DNA from: Dictyobacter arantiisoli
GTDB taxonomy: Bacteria > Chloroflexota > Ktedonobacteria > Ktedonobacterales > Ktedonobacteraceae
NCBI RefSeq assembly: GCF_008326305.1
Contig: NZ_BIXY01000002.1
Coordinates: 1-64,000, forward strand
Direction: 5' to 3'
Length of the DNA: 64,000 bases
Part shown: one piece after another, positions 28,635-37,710 of the stretch
Position numbering within the stretch: position 1 is the stretch's first letter
Layout of the letters: every line of letters starts with the position of its first letter
The notes under the pieces: model-generated
The model's database searches: none
Told to the model about the DNA's origin: nothing
Seen by the model: only the letters and a program-made list of their open reading frames with translations
Translations under genes and position numbers: made by a program

Positions 28635-31600
28635 ATGATAATTCTTAAGCATTTAACGATAGAACGGTTCAGGCTTTTACGCTCTATGAACCTGCACTTC
28701 CCCCAGCGTGGCAGTATCTTGATTCAGGGTCCAAACGAGGCTGGGAAGTCGGCACTCATCGAAAGTATTTATTTTGCTTTGTATGGCGAGCCTCTGGCTT
28801 CCCGCCGTACGAAGCGTTCATTGGATGATTTGATTCTCTACGGCGCTGCCAATGCTGTGGTGACCCTGGTTCTTGCGGCTGGTGCGACTGAATTGACGAT
28901 CTCTCGGACGCTTGAGCGTGGGAAGGGCCAGCAGGCATCATTGTTGATACGTCAGTTGGGAATGCCTGATGAGCACGTTGATGGCGATCTCATTACCCTG
29001 AATGAGCGGATCGTGTCCCTGCTCGGCAATTTAAATGGCGAGACGTTGCGCGACTCTGGCCTGCTTGAACAGAAAGCTTTGACTCGCCTGGAGACGATCT
29101 CTGGTTCGGCACGCGAGGCTGCGGTACGGAGACTGCAAGGTCTTGATATTTTAACTGAACTCTCTTCTCAGTTTCAGGTTACTGCTGAGGATGAGGAACG
29201 TCTCTCCCTTTCTGCGCAACATTTGACGCTGGCGGAGGTCCAGGCTCATATCCCAGAGGTTCGCGCTCAACTTGATCAGCTTGAAGTGGCCCTGGATGCC
29301 GTACAGGTCAATGATTATCTGGCTCATATTGATCAGCAAGAGGCTGATATTCGCGAGCTTGAGCAAGCCATCGAAGATATTTCTGTGCAGCGTATTGAGC
29401 TGAAGAGTGCGCAGAGCCGCGTTCAGCAGTTAAAGAAGGCCGATGCGACTCTGGCTGAAATCATCGCTTCCTATGATGATATCGCCGAGGCACGACGTGA
29501 GTTGCCCGTTCTCGAACAACAGATCGCTGATCTGGAGCGACGCGAGCGCGAAGATTTGCCGAAAATTGAACAGCGCGTGAGCGCTCTGGCCGAGTTGACA
29601 CGCTCATTTGGTACCCTCCAGCGCATGTCAAATGATCTTCTGGCGGCAGTGGATTCTATCCGCGAGCTAGAGGATGAAGTGCATGAGTACCATGAGGCAA
29701 AGCAGAGCTTACGCAGTGTCAGCGAGCAAATTATCCAGACGCGTAGCCGACTGGCGGCTACCCAAAAGTCTTTGCAGGATCTGGAAGAGACACGACGTAC
29801 CAGACGTCCGCAGTTAGAGGAGCGTTTGCAGCGTCTGCAATCCCTGTCTGAACGTCTCGCCCATCTGCGCCATCTCGAAGAGACCTACATACACCGCGTC
29901 TCTGGTCAATCTCTGGCGGAGGAAAACGCGCAACAGTTGCTCAAAATCCAGCGCAATCTCAATGATACTGAGCAAGAGCAGGAATTGCTGGACCATGAGG
30001 CCAAGCAAGCCAGATCACAGGCAGATAGCGCGGAACAGATGTGGCGACAGCTTAACTTGCGCCGCCTGGTGGAAGAATGGTCCCGCTTGAAGGGATTGAT
30101 GCAGGGGCTGGCCCAGGCTGAGCAACATGTGTCTCAGGCTCGACAGCAACAGGGAGCCGTGACCGGCCAGGCCATAGAAGCACGGGGCAGGGCCAACAAA
30201 TTCCTGATTTATATCAGTGTAGATGTTGCTATGATGCTGGTTTGTTTAGTTACCGCCATCGCTATATTTGGCAGTCTGCTGTTTCTGGCTATTATTGCTT
30301 TGATTGCTCTTGTCATTCTGATCGTTCCGGCTGTTCTTTTTTATCAAAAGTATTCTCAAGCACATAGTCAGGAAATGGGATTCAGACAGCAAGAGCAAGA
30401 GGCCATTAGCCGCGTGGGCATGATGGTGACCGCTCGCGAGGCAGCTATGCGTATGGCTGGTAGCGAGGAGGCTTTGCAGCAGGTTGAGCAGGAGATGAAA
30501 TCTCTGGGCAGTAGTATTCCCCAGACGCTTGAGGAGGCCCAGCAGTTCCTGGACCGCACCCGCGATCAGGGTGACCTGGATGAAGCTCAGCAGCAAATGC
30601 GCGTTAAGGTTGAAGAAGCGAACGCCGCTCGCATGCGCGTCAATGCAAAGCGTGATGCTATGACGACTTTGCTCAAAGAGCGTGCACGCCTGGAAGAGGT
30701 GCGCATACGTGAGCAATGGGATAATATTGAAGAGAACTTGCATAACGATCAGGTTGCCGTCGATTTGATGCATCAAGAGATTACCTTGCTGGCTGCACAG
30801 GAGAACCTGCCTCTTCCGAGTATTAATGCCCGCGTGCAATCTAGCCCGGTACCTTCGGCTCAGTCTTTTGATTCTGGTCCGCTTGCCCCTGTGGTGATTG
30901 AGGAAGTGGATCTTGCCAGTGTGCCGCGCCTGGAAGATCTGGTTGAGAGTACGATCAAAGCGACTGAACATGAGATTGTTTCTCTGGATGGCAAATTGGA
31001 AACTGCGGCCGATTTGCTCGATCAGACAAAGGCGCAGCAAAATGATCTCGATATGTTGTTGGTTCGCCAACATGCCATTGAGGATCGTGATGCTCACTAT
31101 CAGATGAATAATCCACAGCAACAGATTGCGCTGGCTCGTGAGCAGCAGATGGGACTTCGCGGCGCTTTGCAGTCTTTGCAAGATTCGTTGCGCCAGCGCG
31201 TTAAGCCGCTGGGCGTGGGCTATGGTCAGGCTGCGGTGAGCAGTGCTGAAATTGCTGCTCGTAAGCAATTGGATGAATTGCATATCACACTGGGTAATAA
31301 GGTCATGCTTCAGGAACGCCATGGCCATTATACTGAACTGCTCAAAGAACGTCAGGAATCACTTTCTGAGCATTATAAGCAACTGGCGAAATTTAGTAAT
31401 ACGCTGGGAAGCTGGATCGTTCCGTTGAATCCGTTTGCTGAGGCACTGGCGACCTTGCGCACGCGTTGCCTGAATGAGCTAGAGGCCGCGCATGAAGCAG
31501 ATATTCTACAGGATCTCGCCTCGCTTGAGCATCAGGAAAAAGCTTCCCATATGAAGATTAATCTCTGTCAGCAGGAGATCACTGATGCGCAAGAGATGAT

Positions 31601-32534
31601 CTCACGCGTACTCAATCATTATGAATGTCCTGAGGCTCACACTTTTGCTCGTGCTGAACTGCTTGAACTCTGGCCGCTCATCGCTGAGTACTCTGTTGAG
31701 GATCGGGAGCATTTGGAGGTTGAGCTAGCCAGTTGTGAGCAGACGTTGCGTGAACAGGAGCAGCAAGAACAGCAACTTGCTCTACAATTAGCTACTGACG
31801 GCCAGCGATTAGACCTGGCGCAGACCCGGGCTCAAATGCAGCAAGAAGAACGTTCTTATCAAACCAAAAAGTATGGACATCTCCTGTTACAGGAGGTAGA
31901 GCAACGCCTCTTGCGCAAGGTCTTACCGCGTACCGAACTGTATATGCAACAGATCTTGCCTCTCTTAACTGGTGGTCGCTACCACGATGTCCATCTGATA
32001 ACTGATCCAGAGGAGGGCATCGTCAGTGGTGGACCTTTCCAGATTCAAGTCTGGGACACGGCGGCAGGCGAATATATTCCCACTTCGGCACTCTCGGGTG
32101 GTGCGTCTGATCTGTTATCCCTTGCCTTACGCTTAGCCTTTGCAATTGCCACCTTACCGGGTGACTTAAATGTTGCACCAGGCTTTGTCTTGCTGGATGA
32201 GCCTTTAAGCTCTTTTGATCGCGGACGCGCGCAGGCTCTGGTCGATGTCGTTACTGGCGATATCTTGAGCCAGCATTTCGAACAGATTATCCTGCTTTCC
32301 CATAGTGATGCCTTCGATCCGGCCCTTTTCCCTTATCATCTCTATATGGACAATGGCCTGATTGTAGAAAGCAATCTACCAGTTGTGCCGATTACCTTTA
32401 CATCAGCCACATCAGCTATGTTTGACTTCGACGCTATTCCCGTTACACCTCTGCTAGAGGATTTTGATGATGGGGGTGAATATGATGCTACTGTTGCGGT
32501 TGCCGCAATTAAAATCCCCATGGAAAAGCAATAA
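28635..32534 (+). CDS. SbcC/Rad50/YhaN-like ATPase with mid-coil transmembrane hairpin
   Basis: A 1299-aa SMC-like ATPase. The N-terminal half-domain has IERFRLLRSMNLHFP and the Walker A motif GPNEAGKSALIESIYFALYG. Long coiled-coil arms follow (about 200-515 and 575-1100). The C-terminal half has the signature SALSGGASDLLSLALRLAFA and Walker B VLLDEPLSSFDRG, then about 90 residues of variable tail. Instead of a CxxC zinc hook, residues about 522-570 are a strongly hydrophobic double helix (FLIYISVDVAMMLVCLVTA and on to LVILIVPAVLFYQKY). I see no CxxC in the coils. This suggests a membrane-tethered relative of SbcC, like YhaN. CGGAG lies 7 nt before the ATG; it follows the SbcD-like gene. Confidence 0.85.
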   Translation: MIILKHLTIERFRLLRSMNLHFPQRGSILIQGPNEAGKSALIESIYFALYGEPLASRRTKRSLDDLILYGAANAVVTLVLAAGATELTISRTLERGKGQQASLLIRQLGMPDEHVDGDLITLNERIVSLLGNLNGETLRDSGLLEQKALTRLETISGSAREAAVRRLQGLDILTELSSQFQVTAEDEERLSLSAQHLTLAEVQAHIPEVRAQLDQLEVALDAVQVNDYLAHIDQQEADIRELEQAIEDISVQRIELKSAQSRVQQLKKADATLAEIIASYDDIAEARRELPVLEQQIADLERREREDLPKIEQRVSALAELTRSFGTLQRMSNDLLAAVDSIRELEDEVHEYHEAKQSLRSVSEQIIQTRSRLAATQKSLQDLEETRRTRRPQLEERLQRLQSLSERLAHLRHLEETYIHRVSGQSLAEENAQQLLKIQRNLNDTEQEQELLDHEAKQARSQADSAEQMWRQLNLRRLVEEWSRLKGLMQGLAQAEQHVSQARQQQGAVTGQAIEARGRANKFLIYISVDVAMMLVCLVTAIAIFGSLLFLAIIALIALVILIVPAVLFYQKYSQAHSQEMGFRQQEQEAISRVGMMVTAREAAMRMAGSEEALQQVEQEMKSLGSSIPQTLEEAQQFLDRTRDQGDLDEAQQQMRVKVEEANAARMRVNAKRDAMTTLLKERARLEEVRIREQWDNIEENLHNDQVAVDLMHQEITLLAAQENLPLPSINARVQSSPVPSAQSFDSGPLAPVVIEEVDLASVPRLEDLVESTIKATEHEIVSLDGKLETAADLLDQTKAQQNDLDMLLVRQHAIEDRDAHYQMNNPQQQIALAREQQMGLRGALQSLQDSLRQRVKPLGVGYGQAAVSSAEIAARKQLDELHITLGNKVMLQERHGHYTELLKERQESLSEHYKQLAKFSNTLGSWIVPLNPFAEALATLRTRCLNELEAAHEADILQDLASLEHQEKASHMKINLCQQEITDAQEMISRVLNHYECPEAHTFARAELLELWPLIAEYSVEDREHLEVELASCEQTLREQEQQEQQLALQLATDGQRLDLAQTRAQMQQEERSYQTKKYGHLLLQEVEQRLLRKVLPRTELYMQQILPLLTGGRYHDVHLITDPEEGIVSGGPFQIQVWDTAAGEYIPTSALSGGASDLLSLALRLAFAIATLPGDLNVAPGFVLLDEPLSSFDRGRAQALVDVVTGDILSQHFEQIILLSHSDAFDPALFPYHLYMDNGLIVESNLPVVPITFTSATSAMFDFDAIPVTPLLEDFDDGGEYDATVAVAAIKIPMEKQ

Positions 32535-32570
32535 TCTTTCTTCTTTTCTGTCTTGTCTTGTTAAAGCAAC

Positions 32571-32607
32571 GCCTCCTGCCATATGCATATGCAGGAGGCT
32601 TCTTCTT
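32571..32607 (+). terminator. Terminator of the SbcDC-like unit
   Basis: GCCTCCTGC (32571-32579) pairs with GCAGGAGGC (32591-32599), followed by TTCTTCTTA. It lies 37 nt after the stop of the ATPase gene. Confidence 0.85.
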
Positions 32608-32624
32608 ATAGCTTTGTTTTGCCA

Positions 32625-32659
32625 CATTATTGAGCGCTCATGATGCTCAATAATGTTTT
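32625..32659 (+). terminator. Second hairpin with T run
   Basis: CATTATTGAGC (32625-32635) pairs with GCTCAATAATG (32645-32655), followed by TTTTA. It may back up the first terminator, or serve the opposite gene. Confidence 0.7.
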
Positions 32660-32742
32660 ACGATTATGTGAGCAGAGATCCCGATGAGGATGGGAGTCTG
32701 CCAACTCTCTCAAAATATGTATGGTTCAGTAGCAGTGGATAC

Positions 32743-33228
32743 TTAGAAGATAGTATGCATGGAACGCCAGGGTCCTGGTGCGTCAACTAATATCGCCGGC
32801 ACCCAGCCTGGCTCACCAAATAAGAGGTTGGGATTCCAGTCGGGATTTTTCTTGTAGTAGCAATAACGAATCTGCCAGTGTTGTCCCACTCTCTTTTTCT
32901 CATAACAGGCTGTTTCAAGATCCAGACGGAAGGCTAACAATTGTGCATAGTAGGGCTGCAGATTATATTCCATTGCATCGGTATCAATTTCATGTTCCGT
33001 AAATGACATTTGGCCGTCGAAATAATAGTGATAGTCTTTGACTTCCGGCTCGCGGTCGTCTTCTAATACATAACGTATCAGTACCAGGATGCCCAGCATA
33101 TCAAATTGACAATATGGCTCTTCTGCCAGAGAATCAAGCGTGAATGGGGGTAGCGATAGAAGTTCGCGTATCTCCGTGGCGAGTTGCTGCAACGATTTGT
33201 CTGTTTTTATACAGATCTGAAATGACAT
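32743..33228 (-). CDS. Hypothetical 161-aa protein
   Basis: I do not recognise this protein. AAGGAG lies 9 nt before the ATG, so the gene is believable. It is soluble, without signal peptide, acidic in the middle and rich in aromatic residues (DYHYYFDGQMSFTEHEID, RYCYYKKNPDWNPNLL). The N terminus (FQICIKTDKSLQQLATEI) suggests a strand-helix unit. The C terminus is rich in Pro, Gly and Trp. It stands alone, convergent with the SbcDC-like unit. Confidence 0.72.
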   Translation of the reverse strand: MSFQICIKTDKSLQQLATEIRELLSLPPFTLDSLAEEPYCQFDMLGILVLIRYVLEDDREPEVKDYHYYFDGQMSFTEHEIDTDAMEYNLQPYYAQLLAFRLDLETACYEKKRVGQHWQIRYCYYKKNPDWNPNLLFGEPGWVPAILVDAPGPWRSMHTIF

Positions 33229-33508
33229 ATGAGCCTCTCCTTGCAGGTACGGGAGGTTTGTGTAAAAATCTAGTCTTCATCTTACCCCTGTTGAGTAGAG
33301 GTGTCAAGCCATATGATTGCAATAAAGAGGAATTTGTCAAAGTTTGGTTCTATTTTCTCTCTACTTGCATTCACATTTATTGCTTGATATACTGTTAGTA
33401 CAACTTGCTACCAGTCTATAGACGAATCTAATAGATATTACTGTGCCTTGTATTATCTATCCTACCCCTCTTTCATAGAAGATAGGAAGTATAAAGTAGA
33501 AAGTATCC

Positions 33509-34210
33509 ATGGCTACTAAAGATAAATTAACACGTCTTCGTTCTCAACCTACGCCTCCTCCTGTGCAGATAGAACCTTTTATCGCTGGAGAATCTGCGCT
33601 CATTAAAGTGTGGTTTGTGCATTACTGGCAAAAACTGTCTATTCCTGATGTGGAATGGCCGTTGCTGGCTGCGACGCAAAATCGCCAGGAATATACACGT
33701 TGGACAGGTAAGCGTTTGAATGCTATGGCTTTGGGCTGTTACTGTTATTTACCAGCTTCCACAGACCCGATCCCTGCACGCTTACAAGCTACCATGCCAA
33801 AATTTGAGCCACTACCACACCGTCATCTTATCTTTATCGAACCAACCTTGCAACCCCTTTCAACTGAGGTAACTATCGCGCATGAGCTGATCCATCTTTC
33901 AGACCGGGTACAAGGGAGTCCACGTCGCCATCAACACCACGGCTATGATTCTATTGCAGTCGATGAAGCAGCGATTACTGGTCGTTCAGTGGAAGATTTG
34001 CGAGCGCTATTGCATATGGAGAGTCTTAATCTTGAACGTATACGGCGTGAACGGCGTCCGATTCGCTATCTCTATCAGTGTTCTCACTGTGGCAAACAAT
34101 ATCCGCGTACCCGGCGCTATTCGCAGGCTGTCTCATGCAGTAGCTGTGACAAGAATTATAATCCTCGTTTTAGCCTGTCGTTGTTACCTTTAGCATCTCA
34201 GAAGGGATAA
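33509..34210 (+). CDS. SprT-like zinc metalloprotease domain protein
   Basis: A 233-aa protein with a zincin core: the catalytic HELIH is at about residues 124-128, and a third ligand may be in the HQHHGYD stretch about 15-20 residues further on. The C terminus has a zinc ribbon of two CxxC pairs (CSHCGKQYPRTRR and CSSCDKNY). This is the SprT/Spartan layout (protease plus ribbon), whose eukaryotic members cut DNA-protein crosslinks. The N-terminal 40 residues are variable. The function of bacterial SprT is not settled. It stands alone. Confidence 0.8.
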   Translation: MATKDKLTRLRSQPTPPPVQIEPFIAGESALIKVWFVHYWQKLSIPDVEWPLLAATQNRQEYTRWTGKRLNAMALGCYCYLPASTDPIPARLQATMPKFEPLPHRHLIFIEPTLQPLSTEVTIAHELIHLSDRVQGSPRRHQHHGYDSIAVDEAAITGRSVEDLRALLHMESLNLERIRRERRPIRYLYQCSHCGKQYPRTRRYSQAVSCSSCDKNYNPRFSLSLLPLASQKG

Positions 34211-34276
34211 CATCTCTCAGCAGCCTCAGCGTCCTCTCAGAGCCTTGTAGAGGGTTTACTGCTATTAACCTGGTTC

Positions 34277-34837
34277 TCATTCCTGGCGTGATTGCGCGAT
34301 TGCGCTTTGTAGCTCATCGAGCCATGTCAGCAGGGCGCGTGTCTGGTGGATACGGCTGTTCAGGACGACCTGGCCGAAGAAGGTGGCATCATCTGTCTGT
34401 TCCAGATGGGTGGCATACTCCTGTGCCTGCAAATGGATGAGGAAATTCTGGCAGGCTTGAATTTGTTGTTGCAGTAGATGTGCAATCTGTTCTGTCGACG
34501 CTGACTGTTGCATAAAATAGAGCTTCAGCAAGAAGAAAATGCGTATGTCTCGCGGTTTCTCTTCTGGCTGTGCGACCCAGGCATGGAAGATTGTTTGACC
34601 CATTGTGGTAAGATGAAAAATCTTGCGTGGTGGCCGCGTCCCTTGCATACTTAGCTCAGCCTCGATATAGTGTAGGCGTTCCAACTTCTTTAAGAATGCA
34701 TACATCTGACTCATTTCCAGATGAATAATTTGACCCAATATTCCATTTTCAATGAGTTGAAACATTTCATAGCCATGCATAGAGCGCGTCTGGAGTAATC
34801 CTAAAATAACATATTCGGCTGGTTCACTAATCTGCAT
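34277..34837 (-). CDS. PadR-family transcriptional regulator
   Basis: A 186-aa regulator. The N-terminal winged helix shows AEYVILGLLQTRSMHGYEMFQ, then MSQMYAFLKKLERLHYIEAE and a wing RPPRKIFHLTTMGQ; a C-terminal helical dimer domain (about 100-180) follows, typical of PadR-s2. The ligand is unknown. A strong promoter lies at 34876-34904, and its spacer contains repeated TATAG-like steps that might be an operator. No transporter or enzyme gene lies next to it, so the target may be itself or distant genes. Confidence 0.87.
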   Translation of the reverse strand: MQISEPAEYVILGLLQTRSMHGYEMFQLIENGILGQIIHLEMSQMYAFLKKLERLHYIEAELSMQGTRPPRKIFHLTTMGQTIFHAWVAQPEEKPRDIRIFFLLKLYFMQQSASTEQIAHLLQQQIQACQNFLIHLQAQEYATHLEQTDDATFFGQVVLNSRIHQTRALLTWLDELQSAIAQSRQE

Positions 34838-34875
34838 CTTTATTTTTCCTCACGTAGAGCACTTGAACACAGCTT

Positions 34876-34904
34876 ATTATAGTGTACCGTCTATAGTCAG
34901 GCAA
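34876..34904 (-). promoter_or_regulatory. Promoter of the padR-like gene
   Basis: On the minus strand TTGCCT (34899-34904), a 17-nt spacer and a perfect TATAAT (34876-34881) lie 39 nt above the ATG. Confidence 0.75.
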
Positions 34905-35074
34905 TCATTAGGAATCCAGGCTTACCAATTCTCATGTAGAGTGTGCATAGAATAGGTATGAACAGGAGCTTTTCAAACGAAGTGGGATTACAAAGATGTT
35001 GAGAGCGACTTGTACTTAAAGCTTCGTGGTATATGGCATAATAAGGGCAGAGCACTACTGAAGAGAGGTTTTGC

Positions 35075-36445
35075 ATGAGTACCTATCCACACAAACAGTT
35101 ATTACAGACATTAAATGCTTTGCTGATTGAACTCCGTGAGCTACAAGTAGTGGTTGAGCCTGATGAATTTGATCACCAACCTGATATGGACGCCGTGCGC
35201 GCAGGATTGGTGGATATGGATGTGCTGGCAAACGAGGCGCTGACCCTGGTGCGCTCCTCTTTTGAGATGGCAACACTACCTGAATTATCTGGTCTGCAGT
35301 TGTCTGAGGCGCTCTCACAGTTGATTGAGACGTCAGCGGAACAGTTGGGACTTGCCAGTCGCATTACTGTTACCGGTGGGGATGAGCAACAGTCTGTGGC
35401 GCATATGCTGGAGCCAGCAGCGGAGCGAATTCTCTATCTGGTGGCACGGGAGGCGTTGTATCAGATAGAACGGCATCGCGCTGCGCATCGCTTGCGTTTC
35501 TCTTTTCACTATCGCGCTGATGATGTACAGATGACACTGGAAGACGATGGTCTGCTTCCACTACGCACTGATCCCGATGCCCGGGGAAATGAGCCGCAGG
35601 CGGCGCTTGCTCTGAATTCTGAGGAGATTGCGGATGATGCGCTATTGACTCCGATCCTGAGTGATCTCCGTCTGCGTTTAGAGCAACTGGGCGGTACCCT
35701 GGAGGTACAACTGCTGGTAGGACAGGGTGTGCGTGTGAGTGCCAGTGTTCCTTATCATTATCAACAGGCGCTGACGGTTGCATCTCCCTCTTTTGCGTCT
35801 TCAGAACAGATCTCGATTTTGCTGGTTGATACGCTGGCTGTGACACGGGCAGGCTTGCAGCACTTATTGGAGCCCTATCACGATCTGGTTGTGATTGGAG
35901 AGGCGATGGATGGCGTGCAGGCGGTGAGTGAGACGCTTGAATTGGGTCCTCAGGTGGTTTTGATGGATGCTCATTTGCCTCATGATCAGAGCCTGGAGGC
36001 GCTACGCCAGATTAAACAGCTTAATTTGAATACGCGTGTCCTGTTACTGGCGAGCGAGAAGCATGAGGTGTATCTCTATGCGACGTTGCGTGCTGGTGCG
36101 GATGGCTATGTGCTGAAGGATATTGGCGCGGATGAACTCGCAAGGGCGCTGCGGGCAGTGGCGCGAGGTGAGATGCTGATTCATCCCCAACTGGCAGGCC
36201 GTTTATTATCCCAGGTGGGACGCCAGGGACGCAGCAACGGTCACTATAGTACTTTGACGACTCGTGAATTGGAAGTACTGCGCCTCTTGACCCGTGGATT
36301 GCGTAATAAAGAAATTGCCGCCCGCTTATACGTAAGCGAGCGGACTGTGAATTTTCATCTGGCCAATATTTATCAGAAACTGAATGTCTCTGGGCGCACT
36401 GAAGCTTTAAGCAAAGCTATCGAGCAAGGACTTGTAATGCCATAA
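35075..36445 (+). CDS. Histidine-kinase-like / NarL-type response regulator fusion
   Basis: A 456-aa chain in which residues about 1-230 resemble the dimer and ATPase part of a NarX/DesK-type kinase (LVAREALYQIERHRAAHRL like an N box, MTLEDDGLLP, then a final VRVSASVPY), but the N-box Asn is missing. Residues about 248-365 are a receiver: the phosphorylatable Asp is in VVLMDAHLP (about 297) and the Lys in YVLKDIG, but the first acidic pair reads VDT instead of VDD. A LuxR helix-turn-helix (LTTRELEVLRLLTRGLRNKE, then VNFHLANIYQKL) ends it. AGAGG lies 6 nt before the ATG. Signal and targets are unknown. Confidence 0.82.
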   Translation: MSTYPHKQLLQTLNALLIELRELQVVVEPDEFDHQPDMDAVRAGLVDMDVLANEALTLVRSSFEMATLPELSGLQLSEALSQLIETSAEQLGLASRITVTGGDEQQSVAHMLEPAAERILYLVAREALYQIERHRAAHRLRFSFHYRADDVQMTLEDDGLLPLRTDPDARGNEPQAALALNSEEIADDALLTPILSDLRLRLEQLGGTLEVQLLVGQGVRVSASVPYHYQQALTVASPSFASSEQISILLVDTLAVTRAGLQHLLEPYHDLVVIGEAMDGVQAVSETLELGPQVVLMDAHLPHDQSLEALRQIKQLNLNTRVLLLASEKHEVYLYATLRAGADGYVLKDIGADELARALRAVARGEMLIHPQLAGRLLSQVGRQGRSNGHYSTLTTRELEVLRLLTRGLRNKEIAARLYVSERTVNFHLANIYQKLNVSGRTEALSKAIEQGLVMP

Positions 36446-36462
36446 TCCATTGCTCAATAATT

Positions 36463-37638
36463 TTAATTGACCTCAATAGTGCCAGCATGCCAGGTATCGA
36501 TAGCATGTTTGAGCGCGGCTATATAGCCTGCTTCAAAGTTATTGTCTGCCGTTGGTGCGTAGGTAGGAATAATCTTATCAACGGTATCCAGCCCTCTTAC
36601 CCCAACATAATAGTTGTTGATAAGCGAGTACCAGGCTTTGAAACCTTCTTCCCAGGAATTATATTTAGCATAGCCGCCCCGATCTTGATCAATACAGGTA
36701 GCGCCGTCATAGCAACGGAGATTTCCTAATGACTGTGTTGTCTGCGCCTCGCCTGCGGTACCAAAGGAGCTTTCGTGCATAAAGAAGGCCAGCGCAAAAG
36801 CCGGATCTATATTGTATTGCACGCCTAGATCATACAGCGCCTGACCTTTGCCAGCGGCCGGTGAGTGATAATGGGCCAGTACTTGATTAATAAAATTTAC
36901 CGAGATCGTCGGTTTTCCAATTACAGAATAAGGGCCAGTGGATGCTTTGATTATTTTTTTCGCTGGTTGGGGAGGAGTCTGCTGCCAGTCTTTCGATTGC
37001 GCCCCACCAACCTGGATATTGTATGTTTGACCACCCCCAAAGTAGCCAACATTCATTGGACGCTGAAAGATGCCAGCCAAAATCAGGACGAGAAGTGAGA
37101 TGATCGCGAATGTGAGGCAGATCAGCCAGGGGCCCATCCAGGGTTTATGGCGTTCAAGTGGATGTGTCAGAGAAACGTCATGGGTAATGGCTTTGCCGAT
37201 ATCAACAGTACGCACAGACTTTGGCGCTGTCGGTGTCACCAGCATCCTGGTGACATGCTCATTATGTGATTCTGGCAGTACCTGCGTGGTTGCTCCTATA
37301 TCCTCACTTTGCAGCTGTAGCATGCGCGTAGTTTTGGCACCTGGTTTCGTCCTTATCGTTTCAGTGATTGGTTGTGTCCGGGTCGTGTTGGCGACTTTTG
37401 TCACAGGAGCAACCTCGATGGTTGTATCCATTTTTCTAGTTCGCCGTGCCGGAGCTGCCGTCTGTGAAAGGGCTTGCACCGATGCACCTTCGCGACTGAA
37501 TGTGAATGTCTCCGTATCGGCCTCACTCGGCTCAGCTACAGCTGCTGACAACCTCCGAGTTGCCCGCGCCGGTACCTGTGAGCGCGTCTCGGCTGGCGTT
37601 GGTTGTACGGGTTTCTTGGCGTAGTTCCCACTCGCCAT
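36463..37638 (-). CDS. Membrane-anchored glucosaminidase/lysozyme-like protein
   Basis: A 391-aa type II membrane protein. AAGGAGG 8 nt before the ATG at 37638 decides the start. The first 170 residues are a low-complexity, Thr/Arg/Pro-rich cytoplasmic region with repeated TRxL or TRTxxT motifs that look like kinase substrate sites. One transmembrane helix (LICLTFAIISLLVLILAGIF) follows, then an extracellular domain: YDLGVQYNIDPAFALAFFMHESSFGTAG with a likely catalytic Glu, QSLGNLRCYDG and a C-terminal helical part. This fits the glucosaminidase/lysozyme superfamily acting on peptidoglycan or similar glycans. Two Cys may form a disulfide. Confidence 0.8.
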   Translation of the reverse strand: MASGNYAKKPVQPTPAETRSQVPARATRRLSAAVAEPSEADTETFTFSREGASVQALSQTAAPARRTRKMDTTIEVAPVTKVANTTRTQPITETIRTKPGAKTTRMLQLQSEDIGATTQVLPESHNEHVTRMLVTPTAPKSVRTVDIGKAITHDVSLTHPLERHKPWMGPWLICLTFAIISLLVLILAGIFQRPMNVGYFGGGQTYNIQVGGAQSKDWQQTPPQPAKKIIKASTGPYSVIGKPTISVNFINQVLAHYHSPAAGKGQALYDLGVQYNIDPAFALAFFMHESSFGTAGEAQTTQSLGNLRCYDGATCIDQDRGGYAKYNSWEEGFKAWYSLINNYYVGVRGLDTVDKIIPTYAPTADNNFEAGYIAALKHAIDTWHAGTIEVN

Positions 37639-37680
37639 GCACACGACCTCCTTGTAATAGCAACATGAACTTTTGTTCTA

Positions 37681-37710
37681 AGTATAGCACATCCCTCCCA
37701 ATCCCCTCAA
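37681..37710 (-). promoter_or_regulatory. Promoter of the glucosaminidase-like gene
   Basis: On the minus strand TTGAGG (37705-37710), an 18-nt spacer and TATACT (37681-37686), about 40 nt above the start codon. Confidence 0.65.
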
